Shown here: one piece after another, positions 8,410 to 16,405 of the stretch
Position numbering within the stretch: position 1 is the stretch's first letter
How the letters are laid out: each line of letters starts with the position of its first letter
NCBI GenBank assembly: GCA_030751095.1
Contig: JASMGX010000011.1
Location: forward strand, 1 to 36,891
Reading direction: 5' to 3'
Origin: Pirellulales bacterium
GTDB lineage: Bacteria; Planctomycetota; Planctomycetia; Pirellulales; UBA7805
Length of the DNA stretch: 36,891 nt
The notes under the pieces: model-generated
Databases searched by the model: none
Seen by the model: the letters and a program-made list of their open reading frames with translations, nothing else
What the model was told of the DNA's origin: nothing
Program-made: the position numbers and the translations under genes

Positions 8410-9600
8410 CTATTGGATGTCGCTGAGTGCTACGGGTGACCGCTGTTTGTCCGATTCGACGACAGCCGAAAGCACCCGCTGGACTTTGTAGGCATCGGCA
8501 AAATCAGCCAGGGGCACCACAGGCTCACCACCACCGATGACGGTAACCATGTCGGCGGCTTGATTGATAAAACTGTGTTCGTATCCGAGGATGTGGGCGG
8601 TTGGCCACCATGCTCCCGCATAGGGATGGTTGGCGTTACCGTTGGTGACGTTGATCGTACTCCAGCCCTGCAACTCCTCCGGCAAGGTTGCATCGTACCA
8701 ATCGAGTTCGTTCATCCGCTCGAAGTTGAATCGGATGGCACCTTTGTCCCCGTGGATCTCCAGGCGGTTGGCATTCTTGTAACCGGTTGAAAGCCTCGTG
8801 GCCTCAAAGGTCGCCAGGGCACCGCTATCCATCCGTGCCACAAAGAGGACGATATCATCGACGGTGCTGGCGCCCTTCTTCTGGCTCGTTGCCGCGCCAT
8901 GTCCAGATATTTCACCACCCCCTGCCTCAAGGATGACGCGTTCTTTGATGACCGTTTCCATGGCTGCCCCGATTACCTCGGTCACTTCATCGCCCGTGAT
9001 GAAACGGGCGGTGTCGATCGTATGGGCACAGAGATCGCCAAGTGCTCCCGATCCTGCAACATCTCCCTCGAACCGCCACATCAGCGGGGTGTCGGGACCT
9101 GCCCAGTCCTGCAGGTAGCAGCCACGAATCTGGTAGATGCGGCCGAGCTTGCCACTCTTACAGAGTTGATGTGCCAGGGCAACGGCGGGGCAGCGGCGAT
9201 AGTTGTACCAGACAAACGTCTTGCCGCTTGCCTTTTCGGCAGCTTCGACCATCTGCTTGGCATCGGCCAGCGTTCCGGCAAGCGGTTTTTCGCAGGCGAC
9301 ATGTTTGCCCGCCTCAAGGGCTGCGATGGTATGTTCGGCATGCACGTTGTTCGTCGTTACCACATCGACAAGATCGACTTCCGGATTGGTCACCGCCTCC
9401 TGCCAGTTTGTAGCACAGTGCTGCCAACCCCAGCGATCGGCAAACGCTTTGAGTTCCTCCTGGTTGCGGGCGGCAACGGTGTGCATGACAGGTTTGATCG
9501 GCAGGTCGAAAAATTTATCGACTTTCAAATAGGCGTTCGAATGTGCCCGTCCCATGAACTTGGTCCCGATCATGGCAATGTTGCATGTTCCTGCTGGCAT
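8410..9600 (-). CDS. Gfo/Idh/MocA-family NAD(P)-dependent oxidoreductase
   Basis: About 396 residues with an N-terminal Rossmann fold (NIAMIGTKFMGRAHSNAY), the VACEKPLAG motif whose EKP lysine is the usual catalytic or cofactor-contacting residue, and a C-terminal alpha/beta substrate domain with GDLCAHTIDTARFI. Family members oxidise or epimerise sugars, inositols and other polyols. The start at 9600 is set by a GAGGAG Shine-Dalgarno 12-17 bases upstream and by the start of the Rossmann strand; the open frame runs on to 9918 but only antisense-like residues are gained. A second family member lies 70 bases upstream on the same strand, so the two are probably co-transcribed. The substrate cannot be told from sequence. 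Confidence 0.93.
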   Translation of the reverse strand: MPAGTCNIAMIGTKFMGRAHSNAYLKVDKFFDLPIKPVMHTVAARNQEELKAFADRWGWQHCATNWQEAVTNPEVDLVDVVTTNNVHAEHTIAALEAGKHVACEKPLAGTLADAKQMVEAAEKASGKTFVWYNYRRCPAVALAHQLCKSGKLGRIYQIRGCYLQDWAGPDTPLMWRFEGDVAGSGALGDLCAHTIDTARFITGDEVTEVIGAAMETVIKERVILEAGGGEISGHGAATSQKKGASTVDDIVLFVARMDSGALATFEATRLSTGYKNANRLEIHGDKGAIRFNFERMNELDWYDATLPEELQGWSTINVTNGNANHPYAGAWWPTAHILGYEHSFINQAADMVTVIGGGEPVVPLADFADAYKVQRVLSAVVESDKQRSPVALSDIQ

Positions 9601-9670
9601 CGTGCTGGACTCCTCTTTATCGATGGAATGTTGTCTTTGGTTGCAGTGGCAAAAGGTTGCCGGGAAAAAA

Positions 9671-10828
9671 TCAGTAATTGACGTCGGTCCATTGTTGCGA
9701 TTTATTGCTTTCGAGAATGGCGTCGCAAATCGCCATTTCCTTGTGCCCATCTTCAAAAGTACTCCAATCGGGCTCTGCAGGCATTTGCCCCGTCTCCACC
9801 GCACGGTAGACGTTGCGGAAGAGATTTTTCGGCCCATCGGGATATGCTTCCGGATGTCCTCCGGGATAGTGGGCGTATTCCCTGGCCGCTTCGTGCAGCA
9901 GCGAAGGATCTTTGACAAGAATTTCGTTCGGTTTTTCTCGATAGCCGATCCACATTTCGTTGGGACGTTCCTGATCCCACGCGATCGCGCGTCGGGACCC
10001 GTCGAGTTCGAAATAGAGGCGATTTTTGCGGCCAGCTGCTACCTGAGAGACGGTAAAGACACCATGTGCTCCTCCCGAAAGTTCCAGGAGCACCGAGGCG
10101 TAGTCTTCTGTAGCGATGTCCTGAGGCTCATAATCGCTCGGCGTCAGTTCTTTGCCTGCATAGGTCTCTATCTCTTTTTTCGGTTTCATGCGCGTCTTGT
10201 GGACCGTCCGCAGATCTGCCATCACCCGGGTGATGGTCTCTCCGGTAATGAACTGCAGCAAGTCGCACCAATGGCTACCGACATCCGCTACCGCACGACT
10301 CTCTCCAGATAGTTCTGGTTCCAGTCGCCAGTTCCAGTCGGTTGCCAGATAGAGCCAATCCTGTAAGTACGACCCGTGCAGGGCATACACATCCCCAAGC
10401 TCACCTTGCTGGACCATCTGTCGGGCATGTTGCACGAGGGGGTAGTACCGGTAGTTGAAATCAACAGCATGGATCAGGCCGGATGTTTTCGCCAACTCGA
10501 CCAACTCTCGGCTCTCGGTCGATGTCATCGCTAGTGGCTTTTCACTGACGACATGTTTTCCGGAAGCCAGAATATCTTTGTTTACCTGGTAGTGCAGGTG
10601 ATTTGGTGTGCAATTATGGACGACCTGAACATCCGGGTCGGCAAGCAACTGCCGATAATCTCCGTAAGCACGATCGATCGAGAGTGCCTCTGCCTTCAAG
10701 CGGGCCAGTTCCTCATTTGCTTCGGCGATCGCAATGAACTCAATATTTCCGAGCCGACGAGCTGCCTCGACGTGCGCCGGGCCGATGAATCCCGTGCCAA
10801 TAATACCGGCTGCGATTTTTTCTGCCAT
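9671..10828 (-). CDS. Gfo/Idh/MocA-family NAD(P)-dependent oxidoreductase (second copy)
   Basis: A 385-residue relative of the downstream gene: GIIGTGFIGPAHVEAARRL nucleotide-binding motif at residues 8-26, a VVSEKPLAMT EKP motif, and GSHWCDLLQFITGE in the substrate domain. A good Shine-Dalgarno (GGAGAGGAG) precedes the ATG. Sequence identity with the neighbour looks low outside the motifs, so this is an old pair of paralogues or two different pathway enzymes rather than a recent duplication. Planctomycetes carry dozens of these genes, often in carbohydrate breakdown loci; no glycosidase or sugar transporter adjoins them here. Confidence 0.93.
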   Translation of the reverse strand: MAEKIAAGIIGTGFIGPAHVEAARRLGNIEFIAIAEANEELARLKAEALSIDRAYGDYRQLLADPDVQVVHNCTPNHLHYQVNKDILASGKHVVSEKPLAMTSTESRELVELAKTSGLIHAVDFNYRYYPLVQHARQMVQQGELGDVYALHGSYLQDWLYLATDWNWRLEPELSGESRAVADVGSHWCDLLQFITGETITRVMADLRTVHKTRMKPKKEIETYAGKELTPSDYEPQDIATEDYASVLLELSGGAHGVFTVSQVAAGRKNRLYFELDGSRRAIAWDQERPNEMWIGYREKPNEILVKDPSLLHEAAREYAHYPGGHPEAYPDGPKNLFRNVYRAVETGQMPAEPDWSTFEDGHKEMAICDAILESNKSQQWTDVNY

Positions 10829-10979
10829 GCGTTGATCACTCTCCTCTCCAGATGCGATTCTGCCTGGATGGTGGGGTCGGGGTGTACGGGAAGGAACTTC
10901 AAACAGGAAATTCTATCGATTGGGTGAGGACTCTAGCAACCGGCCAGCGTCGATTTTCTTAGATGCGACAGATGGTGCG

Positions 10980-11672
10980 CTACCGTACCGGTCGGAGAAC
11001 CCCGTCATCGAGTTCCATTTGCCGCTGCATTCGCTCTGCCAATTGTGCGTTGTGGGTCGCTATGAGAAGAATGGTTTCTTGTTGTTGCTGGAGTTCCAGC
11101 ATCAACTCGGTCACTTGTTGGCCGCTCGTGCGGTCGAGATTTCCCGTTGGCTCATCGGCGAGTACCAACAGCGGTTTTAGCAGCAGTGCGCGAGCGAGGG
11201 CTGTCCGCTGGCGTTCTCCGCCCGACAACTCCGCAGGTCGGTGATGCTCGCGGTCAGTAAGTCCGACGCGCTGGAGCAAATCGCGGCCCCGTTCCACCAC
11301 AGCCGGTTCGAGGTGTCCCTTGGCAACCGCCGGCAAGAGGATGTTTTCCAGAACGCTGCATTGGCCGAGGAGATGGTGGTCCTGGAAGACGAATCCGATA
11401 TTGTGATTTCTGAAATCTGCCAAATCGGGTTCATCAAGCAGAAATGGATCCTCTCCATCGAGGAAGATCGAACCGGAGGTGGGGACATCAAGCGTGCCGA
11501 GCAGGTGCAAGAGAGTACTCTTGCCAGACCCACTCGGGCCGCTGATGGCGAGATTCTCACCCCGCTTGAGTTCGAAACTAATTTCGCGGAGTACCTCAAG
11601 CGGTTCGCCCCGAGTGGCAAACGTCTTAAAAACTCTGTCAACGGCCAGTCCGGCTCGGGAAGATGCAGTCAT
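10980..11672 (-). CDS. LolD/MacB-type ABC transporter ATP-binding protein
   Basis: A 230-residue stand-alone ATPase with Walker A (GPSGSGKST), Q-loop region (FVFQDHHLLGQCSVLENI), signature LSGGERQRTALARALL, Walker B with LADEPTGNLD, and H-loop ATHN. The GNLD after the Walker B glutamate and the overall length are typical of the LolD/MacB/FtsE group, which drives mechanotransmission permeases for lipoprotein release or efflux. No cognate permease is adjacent. It lies 45 bases downstream of the prenyltransferase-like gene, so it is probably the last gene of the run beginning at rpsR. The transported substrate is unknown. Confidence 0.92.
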   Translation of the reverse strand: MTASSRAGLAVDRVFKTFATRGEPLEVLREISFELKRGENLAISGPSGSGKSTLLHLLGTLDVPTSGSIFLDGEDPFLLDEPDLADFRNHNIGFVFQDHHLLGQCSVLENILLPAVAKGHLEPAVVERGRDLLQRVGLTDREHHRPAELSGGERQRTALARALLLKPLLVLADEPTGNLDRTSGQQVTELMLELQQQQETILLIATHNAQLAERMQRQMELDDGVLRPVR

Positions 11673-11717
11673 GGCACTATTATAAAACTTTGTCTCTCAA
11701 CCGCGATGCCCCGCATC

Positions 11718-12695
11718 TCAGTGGGAAGCAAGCAGAGCGAGGGTGCCGAGTCCATAAAATGTGTATTCGACGTCCTTGCCTTCATCCCAGGCCGCTCCGT
11801 GAAAGCCGCCCGACGCGTCGGCCATCCGCTGGGCATATGCGGCAAGGTCCGCTCGCTTGATGCGATCTTCACCTCCGAGGTCGGTCAGGGTCAGAAGCCC
11901 TGTAAAAGTACTCAGCAGGTCGGCGACGGGAATGCGCGTGTTTGCGCGGAAACCTCCTTCTGGAGTTTGCATGCCTGCAAAAAATAGGGAGGTCCGCTCA
12001 CAAATATTCTCCGAAAGACAGCCGAGCATTCTCAGCCCGCCAATGGCGGCCGCCGTTGGGTTGGTCCCGCTCCGCCGCATCGGTGCAAATTCGACAAAAC
12101 CCCCATCGGAGCGCTGTTGGGATTGCAAGAAAGCAGCAATCGTTTCAGGTTTCTCCAGAGGATGTTCGAGAAGCCCCAGGCATAAGAGGATCAAAAAAGT
12201 GTGGTAGGTGCTGCTCTGCCCACTCTCCGGACTCTTTGCATAACCGCCATCCTCCCGCCGGCAGCCCTCAAGGAGAGCGACGATCTGTTTTAGCCAACTC
12301 TCGGGGCAGGCCTTTAGAAGATGAATTCCCGAAAAGGTTTCGAGCATCTTCGTGCTGTAAAAAAGTGAAAGAATATCGACCAGCGCCATTTGGCGACCGG
12401 TCTGCACCTGTCGAATCTGCTCAGTTAGAAATTGTGCGGCCTGTTGGGCAATCGTGCCGTAGAGCTTTCCGGTAATTGCCAGTCCTCGCAGTGCAAAACT
12501 GGTGTAGTAGAGATCGCTGGCTTGGTCGCGACCTGCAAATCCACCATCTTCACGTTGGGCAGACTGAAAATAATCGACATGAATCTTTTGGAGTTCTTCC
12601 GGAAGCGTGCCGATACCGGTGGCAAGTCGCAGCGTCAAATCCTCCAGATAGTTCACCGCAGGTACTCGGCTTTCGGTTGCAGTGACGAGGGTCAT
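11718..12695 (-). CDS. prenyltransferase-beta/terpene-cyclase alpha-barrel repeat protein, likely non-catalytic in prenyl transfer
   Basis: A 325-residue protein made of alpha-alpha barrel repeats of the prenyltransferase/squalene cyclase superfamily, each ending in a QW-like turn (QREDGGFAG, CRREDGGYAKSP, QQRSDGGFVEF, QTPEGGFRAN). The closest architecture is the beta subunit of protein geranylgeranyltransferase. The zinc site of those enzymes needs Asp, Cys and His: here the Asp region reads ADLLSTFTGL without the Cys, and the His region reads DVEYTFYGLGTL with tyrosine in the His place. So a Zn-dependent protein prenyltransferase reaction is unlikely. It is also too short and lacks the DxDD of class II cyclases. 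Its ATG overlaps the thioesterase stop (ATGA). The role is unknown, possibly isoprenoid binding. Confidence 0.85.
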   Translation of the reverse strand: MTLVTATESRVPAVNYLEDLTLRLATGIGTLPEELQKIHVDYFQSAQREDGGFAGRDQASDLYYTSFALRGLAITGKLYGTIAQQAAQFLTEQIRQVQTGRQMALVDILSLFYSTKMLETFSGIHLLKACPESWLKQIVALLEGCRREDGGYAKSPESGQSSTYHTFLILLCLGLLEHPLEKPETIAAFLQSQQRSDGGFVEFAPMRRSGTNPTAAAIGGLRMLGCLSENICERTSLFFAGMQTPEGGFRANTRIPVADLLSTFTGLLTLTDLGGEDRIKRADLAAYAQRMADASGGFHGAAWDEGKDVEYTFYGLGTLALLASH

Positions 12696-13111
12696 GAAGG
12701 GGCCTTCGCTAGGAGATCGCGAACACTGCCGGGAATTTCAATGGCTTCTATCTTCTGGTCGTCTGCCAGACGGCAACAGACAGTTGTTGTTTGCCCGGTC
12801 GCTATCTGCGTTTGGTCCCGCTTGAAATCGAATTGATAGGTGACAGACCTCTGCCCGATTTCGGAAACGGTTACATTTACCAAGACCGTCTCGCCAAAAT
12901 GTAAAGGTGCTTGATAATCACAACTGGCGGCAACTCGTGGGAAACTGATCGGCCCATCTTGGTCTTCTAAAAAAACATCCAGACCCAGTTCGCGGAGCAT
13001 GGCGTGTTCCGCTTCTTCCATGTAGATGAAGAAGACTGAAAAATGCACCATGCCAGCGGCATCGGTGTCGCGAAATTCAATCCGCCGTGGATAGCAAAAC
13101 GGCTTGGACAT
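12692..13111 (-). CDS. YbgC/4-hydroxybenzoyl-CoA-type hotdog thioesterase
   Basis: A 139-residue single hotdog domain. The stretch RIEFRDTDAAGMVHFSVFF carries the catalytic aspartate of the 4HBT/YbgC group, and FIYMEEAEHAML forms the start of the long hotdog helix. Such enzymes hydrolyse acyl-CoA or aryl-CoA thioesters. It starts 39 bases after rpsR and overlaps the next gene by four bases. A link with the aromatic or acyl chemistry suggested by genes further right (17.7-31.6 kb) is possible but not shown. Confidence 0.9.
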   Translation of the reverse strand: MSKPFCYPRRIEFRDTDAAGMVHFSVFFIYMEEAEHAMLRELGLDVFLEDQDGPISFPRVAASCDYQAPLHFGETVLVNVTVSEIGQRSVTYQFDFKRDQTQIATGQTTTVCCRLADDQKIEAIEIPGSVRDLLAKAPS

Positions 13112-13150
13112 GGGCGAAGCCTCAAAGGCATGCCGGAACGGCCATGTGGT

Positions 13151-13420
13151 TTAGTCGCCCGTGTAAGGCATGAGGGCCATAAATCTGGCACGTTTAATAG
13201 CCTGCGATACAGCATGCTGGCTGACTGCCCCGCAACCACTTTTTCGGCGGCCTACAATGCGGCCATGTCGGTTGGTCAGTTTAGAAAGCAACTCCAGATC
13301 CTTGTAGTCGATGTGAAGCGGATGTGGCCGGTTTCCATCGATGAGGATCGGATCTTTTTTGGGAGTCTTCGGTTTGGCCTTAGCCCGCCGCGGTTGGCGA
13401 TTTTGAGTAAATTTTGCCAT
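13151..13420 (-). CDS. rpsR: 30S ribosomal protein bS18
   Basis: The C-terminal two thirds match bS18 closely: IDYKDLELLSKLTNRHGRI, followed by GRRKSGC, AVSQHAVSQAIKRARFMALM and the end PYTGD. bS18 binds bS6 and 16S rRNA in the platform of the small subunit. The N-terminal part is basic and lacks the cysteine pair of zinc-binding forms, so this is a zinc-independent type. The start at 13420 (MAKFTQNRQPRR) is chosen over an upstream ATG at 13480 because the basic N-terminus begins there; neither has a clear Shine-Dalgarno. It is not beside rpsF, ssb or rplI, the usual neighbours, but heads a run with a thioesterase. Confidence 0.93.
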   Translation of the reverse strand: MAKFTQNRQPRRAKAKPKTPKKDPILIDGNRPHPLHIDYKDLELLSKLTNRHGRIVGRRKSGCGAVSQHAVSQAIKRARFMALMPYTGD

Positions 13421-13532
13421 GAAAGTTTTTGTTCGAAAAAAATGCTCGTGGGAAAACCAAACCGAGGTATTGGTATCCATGAATGTGAAGAACCCATTGT
13501 GTACGATCGGGCAGCATGCCGCAAGATACCCT

Positions 13533-15128
13533 TCAGTCCGCCTCGACCGGCAAAGCGTGTGCTCTCTGTGGGTCGAAAAATTTTCCCAAGGTATTTTCTG
13601 AAGGTGGTTTCGTCAGCAGGGAGACAATGATCATGGCAAGGAGCGAGGAGAGAAAAATGGTCGCTACAGGCATCGTTTCGTAGGTGGTCCCTCCGAAGCT
13701 GAGTTTGACCGCAAATTCACGATTCGCCCCCATATCGGATTGCCAGAAGAGCAGGCCCCAAACAACGATCGTAGTGACGATTGCCGCAAACGCGCCTGCT
13801 TTCGTCAGCCGTCGCCAGTAGAGGGCCGCAAAGACCAGTGGGAAGAGGCTGGCGAAACCACTGAAACACCAAACCCCCAGGCCGAAAACACCTCGCTGCG
13901 GAAAAAGACTCAAGCCATAGGTAATTGCGACGATTGCAACAATGAAAATGCGGGCCAACACGATTTGTCCTCGATCGCTCACTCGTGTGCGACCGTAATA
14001 ATGTGTCACGATGTCATTGCTGAATATGGTTCCCAGGCAGAGAAATTGACTGTCGAGTGACGACATGATCGCGGCAAGAATTCCAGCGGTCAGCAACCCA
14101 CCCAGTAGGGGCCCGGTCTGCGTCTTGACCAGGAATGGCAAGATGGCGTTCGGGTTGGAGGGGAGGGGCGGCTTTGCCGGGATCAGGCTCGAGGTCGCCC
14201 AGATGCCGATCAACACGCAAGGAACCCAGACGATCATGATAAAGATTGGATGGGCAACCACCGGCAACTTGAAACTCGAAGCCTTCTTGGCGGTGAGCCA
14301 GTGCTGGAATAGATGTGGGAACATACCTACCGAAAGTGGAATGAGCAGGTAGGTAAAGAATTTCATCTTGGACATATCGACTCGAGTTAACTTGTTTTCC
14401 GGTACCGCTGCAGTCACCTTACGGAGGTTTTCCAGTAGTGTCTCCTCTCCCCCCAGTTTTGTTGCAATGACATGGAAGGCGAGGATGCCGAGTACCATAA
14501 AGACGATTGTCTGGAATGCATTGGCCCAGGCGGTTCCCCGCATACCACCGAAAAAGACGTATGTGAGAACTACGAGACAAGTGATCAGCGAGCCGAGCCA
14601 ATTCGGAATGCCTCCATGGGTGCCGGGGCTTCCGGTGGGAAACAAGTCCGGAAACGATCCTGAGGTCATGGTTTGGATTACGGTTCCACTGGCGATCACA
14701 CCGATCAGCAGATAGGGAATCACAAGGCCTACAAGGATAGGAAACAGGAGCAGGCCGATCCGATCACTTTCGAGTCGGTCCCGGAAGAATTGGATTTGTG
14801 TCGTGTAGCCGTGGCGACGACCAAACGACCAGAGTTTGATCCCGATGAAGAAAAAACAGAGTGAATGGATGATGCCGCTCGAGGAAGCGAGCATGCCATA
14901 AACCCCGATTCCGACTTTGTAGGCTTCGCCAGAGGACCCCACCAGGGCAAAGGCAGTCATGGTTGTCCCAAAGAGGGACATCAGCAGCAGAAAGGGACCG
15001 ATAGAATGGCTCGCCAACAAATAATCGCTTTTGGTACCCTTAAACATCCTGCCCGCAGCCATACCAAGACCGAGTAGCAGGAGCAGGTAAACCCCGATAA
15101 TGGTCAATTCGCCGAATCGTTCAACCAT
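13533..15128 (-). CDS. sodium:solute symporter (SSS family)
   Basis: A 531-residue integral membrane protein with about 13 hydrophobic segments. Typical SSS features are SLFGTTMTAFALVGSSGEAY in the first helices, YVFFGGMRGTAWANAFQTI (the GGxxAxxxTDxxQ-like region), and GILAAIMSSLDSQFLCLGTI, equivalent to the sodium-site helix 8. These carriers use the sodium gradient to take up sugars, amino acids, carboxylates or pantothenate; the substrate is not evident. The stop overlaps nothing, but the start shares one base with the stop of the DUF3311 gene, so they form a coupled pair. Confidence 0.93.
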   Translation of the reverse strand: MVERFGELTIIGVYLLLLLGLGMAAGRMFKGTKSDYLLASHSIGPFLLLMSLFGTTMTAFALVGSSGEAYKVGIGVYGMLASSSGIIHSLCFFFIGIKLWSFGRRHGYTTQIQFFRDRLESDRIGLLLFPILVGLVIPYLLIGVIASGTVIQTMTSGSFPDLFPTGSPGTHGGIPNWLGSLITCLVVLTYVFFGGMRGTAWANAFQTIVFMVLGILAFHVIATKLGGEETLLENLRKVTAAVPENKLTRVDMSKMKFFTYLLIPLSVGMFPHLFQHWLTAKKASSFKLPVVAHPIFIMIVWVPCVLIGIWATSSLIPAKPPLPSNPNAILPFLVKTQTGPLLGGLLTAGILAAIMSSLDSQFLCLGTIFSNDIVTHYYGRTRVSDRGQIVLARIFIVAIVAITYGLSLFPQRGVFGLGVWCFSGFASLFPLVFAALYWRRLTKAGAFAAIVTTIVVWGLLFWQSDMGANREFAVKLSFGGTTYETMPVATIFLSSLLAMIIVSLLTKPPSENTLGKFFDPQRAHALPVEAD

Positions 15129-15361
15129 TATTTGCCACTCTCTATTTCGCTGGAGGCAACTTCAGGCGAGTCGAGTTCGGTAGGCCAAATGAGATGGATG
15201 GCCAGGAACCAGGTGATTGCGGCTGCCAGCGAAATACCGGCCTGATAGAGCAGGCCAATCGGCATGAAACCGAACACAAGCGTTCCATTGTCCCAGAGCC
15301 AGTTGTCCTGGTGGGCAATGAGCAGCAGAACGACAAGGGCCCAGATGAAGTACCGTTTCAT
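15128..15361 (-). CDS. DUF3311-like small membrane protein, SSS partner
   Basis: 77 residues with two hydrophobic segments separated by a short loop (LLLIAHQDNWLWDN, then MPIGLLYQAGISLAAA). This matches the small DUF3311 proteins that lie directly before SSS transporters, and the position (TAATG overlap with the symporter start) agrees. It probably helps the transporter assemble or work. The open frame continues to 15499, but the ATG at 15361 starts right at the first membrane segment; the extra upstream residues cross an intergenic tandem repeat and are not convincing. Confidence 0.85.
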   Translation of the reverse strand: MKRYFIWALVVLLLIAHQDNWLWDNGTLVFGFMPIGLLYQAGISLAAAITWFLAIHLIWPTELDSPEVASSEIESGK

Positions 15362-15471
15362 GGCAACAACAAATTCGGCGGTTGAGAGAGTTGGGGGAGT
15401 GCAGTCCTGCAATAGATTATTTTGCCGGAGGCCTTGAGTACAAGGGGGATCAATATGCGCTGGACCGCATT

Positions 15472-15501
15472 TCTGTAGAGACAAAATCTGTAGAGACAAA
15501 A
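15472..15501. repeat. 15-bp perfect tandem duplication beside terminator
   Basis: TCTGTAGAGACAAAA occurs twice in a row (15472-15486 and 15487-15501), abutting the terminator stem. On the minus strand the repeats lie just after the terminator and each supplies a T-rich stretch. Confidence 0.9.
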
Positions 15502-15533
15502 AAAGCCCGGCCCTTTTGGAAGGGCCGGGCTTT
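15502..15533 (-). terminator. strong intrinsic terminator
   Basis: A perfect 14-bp stem (AAAGCCCGGCCCTT / AAGGGCCGGGCTTT) with a TTGG loop. On the minus strand it is followed by a run of Ts, placing it 52 bases after the stop of the secreted protein gene (15586-16098) and before the DUF3311 gene, so it probably ends the transcript of the former. The plus strand also reads into T-rich sequence, so it may work both ways. Confidence 0.88.
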
Positions 15534-15585
15534 GTTGAGTATTTTTTATATCAAGAACCGGGAGGAGTGTGCAACCTCACGGTGC

Positions 15586-16098
15586 TTAACTTCCTGAAGG
15601 CTCATCTTTAAAGGCTTCGTAGATGCCGACCACTGCTCCGGCAACGATGGCAGTCACGACCGCAGTGGTAAGCCATCCACGACTGGTCAACTGTCCGCGG
15701 ACGGTTGGAGTGGTATCTACGAGAACGGCCTGATGGGCCGAAGGAGGGGCAGTATTTGCAGCCCAGGTTCGCACGGTTGTGCTCGCATCGCCAATTTGAA
15801 GGACCGTAAGCCCAGCTTTTACGTTGGTGAATACAAACCGGCCCTGCTCGTCGGTAACCGTCTCGGTGATCGCTTTCTGCTTTGGATTGGAGAGAGAGAT
15901 CTTTGTCCCGACAGCAGCCTTGCCATTGGTATCCACAGCTTGACCGTGCAACTCATTCTGGCCGTGCAGTGCGATATCGAGAATTTTTGGATGGATATAG
16001 TTGACTGGCGTTGCAGCGATGAGTTGGATCGGTGTACCCAAGACCATCATCGCAAGTGCGAGACCAGCAACGGTTATTGACAATTTTTTGGTTCTCAT
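15586..16098 (-). CDS. secreted carboxypeptidase-regulatory-like (beta-sandwich) protein
   Basis: 170 residues. The first 30 form a clear Sec signal peptide (MRTKKLSITVAGLALAMMV, cleavage likely after the alanines near residue 29). The middle part is a Cna-B/carboxypeptidase-regulatory-like repeat: LHGQAVDTNGKAAVGTKISL, then TETVTDEQGRFVFTNVKAG. A hydrophobic segment (LTTAVVTAIVAGAVVGIYEAF) near the C-terminus may be a membrane anchor. Such proteins are common in planctomycetes and probably belong to the cell envelope. A GGGAGAAG Shine-Dalgarno lies upstream of the ATG. It seems to be transcribed alone and to end at the terminator at 15502-15533. Confidence 0.88.
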   Translation of the reverse strand: MRTKKLSITVAGLALAMMVLGTPIQLIAATPVNYIHPKILDIALHGQNELHGQAVDTNGKAAVGTKISLSNPKQKAITETVTDEQGRFVFTNVKAGLTVLQIGDASTTVRTWAANTAPPSAHQAVLVDTTPTVRGQLTSRGWLTTAVVTAIVAGAVVGIYEAFKDEPSGS

Positions 16099-16405
16099 AA
16101 GTACACGCTTCTCCCAAAAAACGACTATGTCTATGTGATTGCAGTCAAAATGTAGACCTAGACTCGTTGTAGAACCTAGCTACACAACCTTCTATCGGTG
16201 CCTATGGGCGATAAGTAAAATACGATTCAGATCATCCGAAGGCCTTACCAGAACAGTAAACCTGGCGTAGCCATCATATTTTCCCACAAGCGTTTGGCGG
16301 CGGATCGTACACTCACCCATGCGACCAGGTCAAGGTTACTATGGTTAAAGATTCCTGGTTCGAAATGGTTACCACCGGCGAGGTTATAGAATTCTCTGGT
16401 GGTTT
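16099..16405. other. 307-base stretch between genes; possible displaced C-terminus of the flavoprotein
   Basis: No gene with its own start is supported here. On the minus strand, one frame stays open for 161 bases beyond the flavoprotein stop (to a TAA at 16245-16247) and reads protein-like sequence with many aromatic residues (FYNLAGGNHFEPGIF, SAAKRLWENMMATPG). Inserting one A in the A6 run at 16411-16416 would join it to the flavoprotein. The remaining bases up to 16098 hold the Shine-Dalgarno and presumably the promoter of the secreted protein gene; I see no convincing -35/-10 pair. Confidence 0.5.

Noticed and set aside
8899-9681. Long plus-strand open frame (260 codons)
   Set aside because: It lies antisense to the Gfo/Idh gene, whose motifs and Shine-Dalgarno are clear; the translated sequence shows no family features. 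The same holds for other long antisense frames at 2414-3046, 4201-4890, 9554-10312 and 11241-11987.
16351-16375. tRNA T-arm-like GGTTCGAAA
   Set aside because: The flanking bases do not form a T stem and no acceptor, D or anticodon arms can be placed around it.
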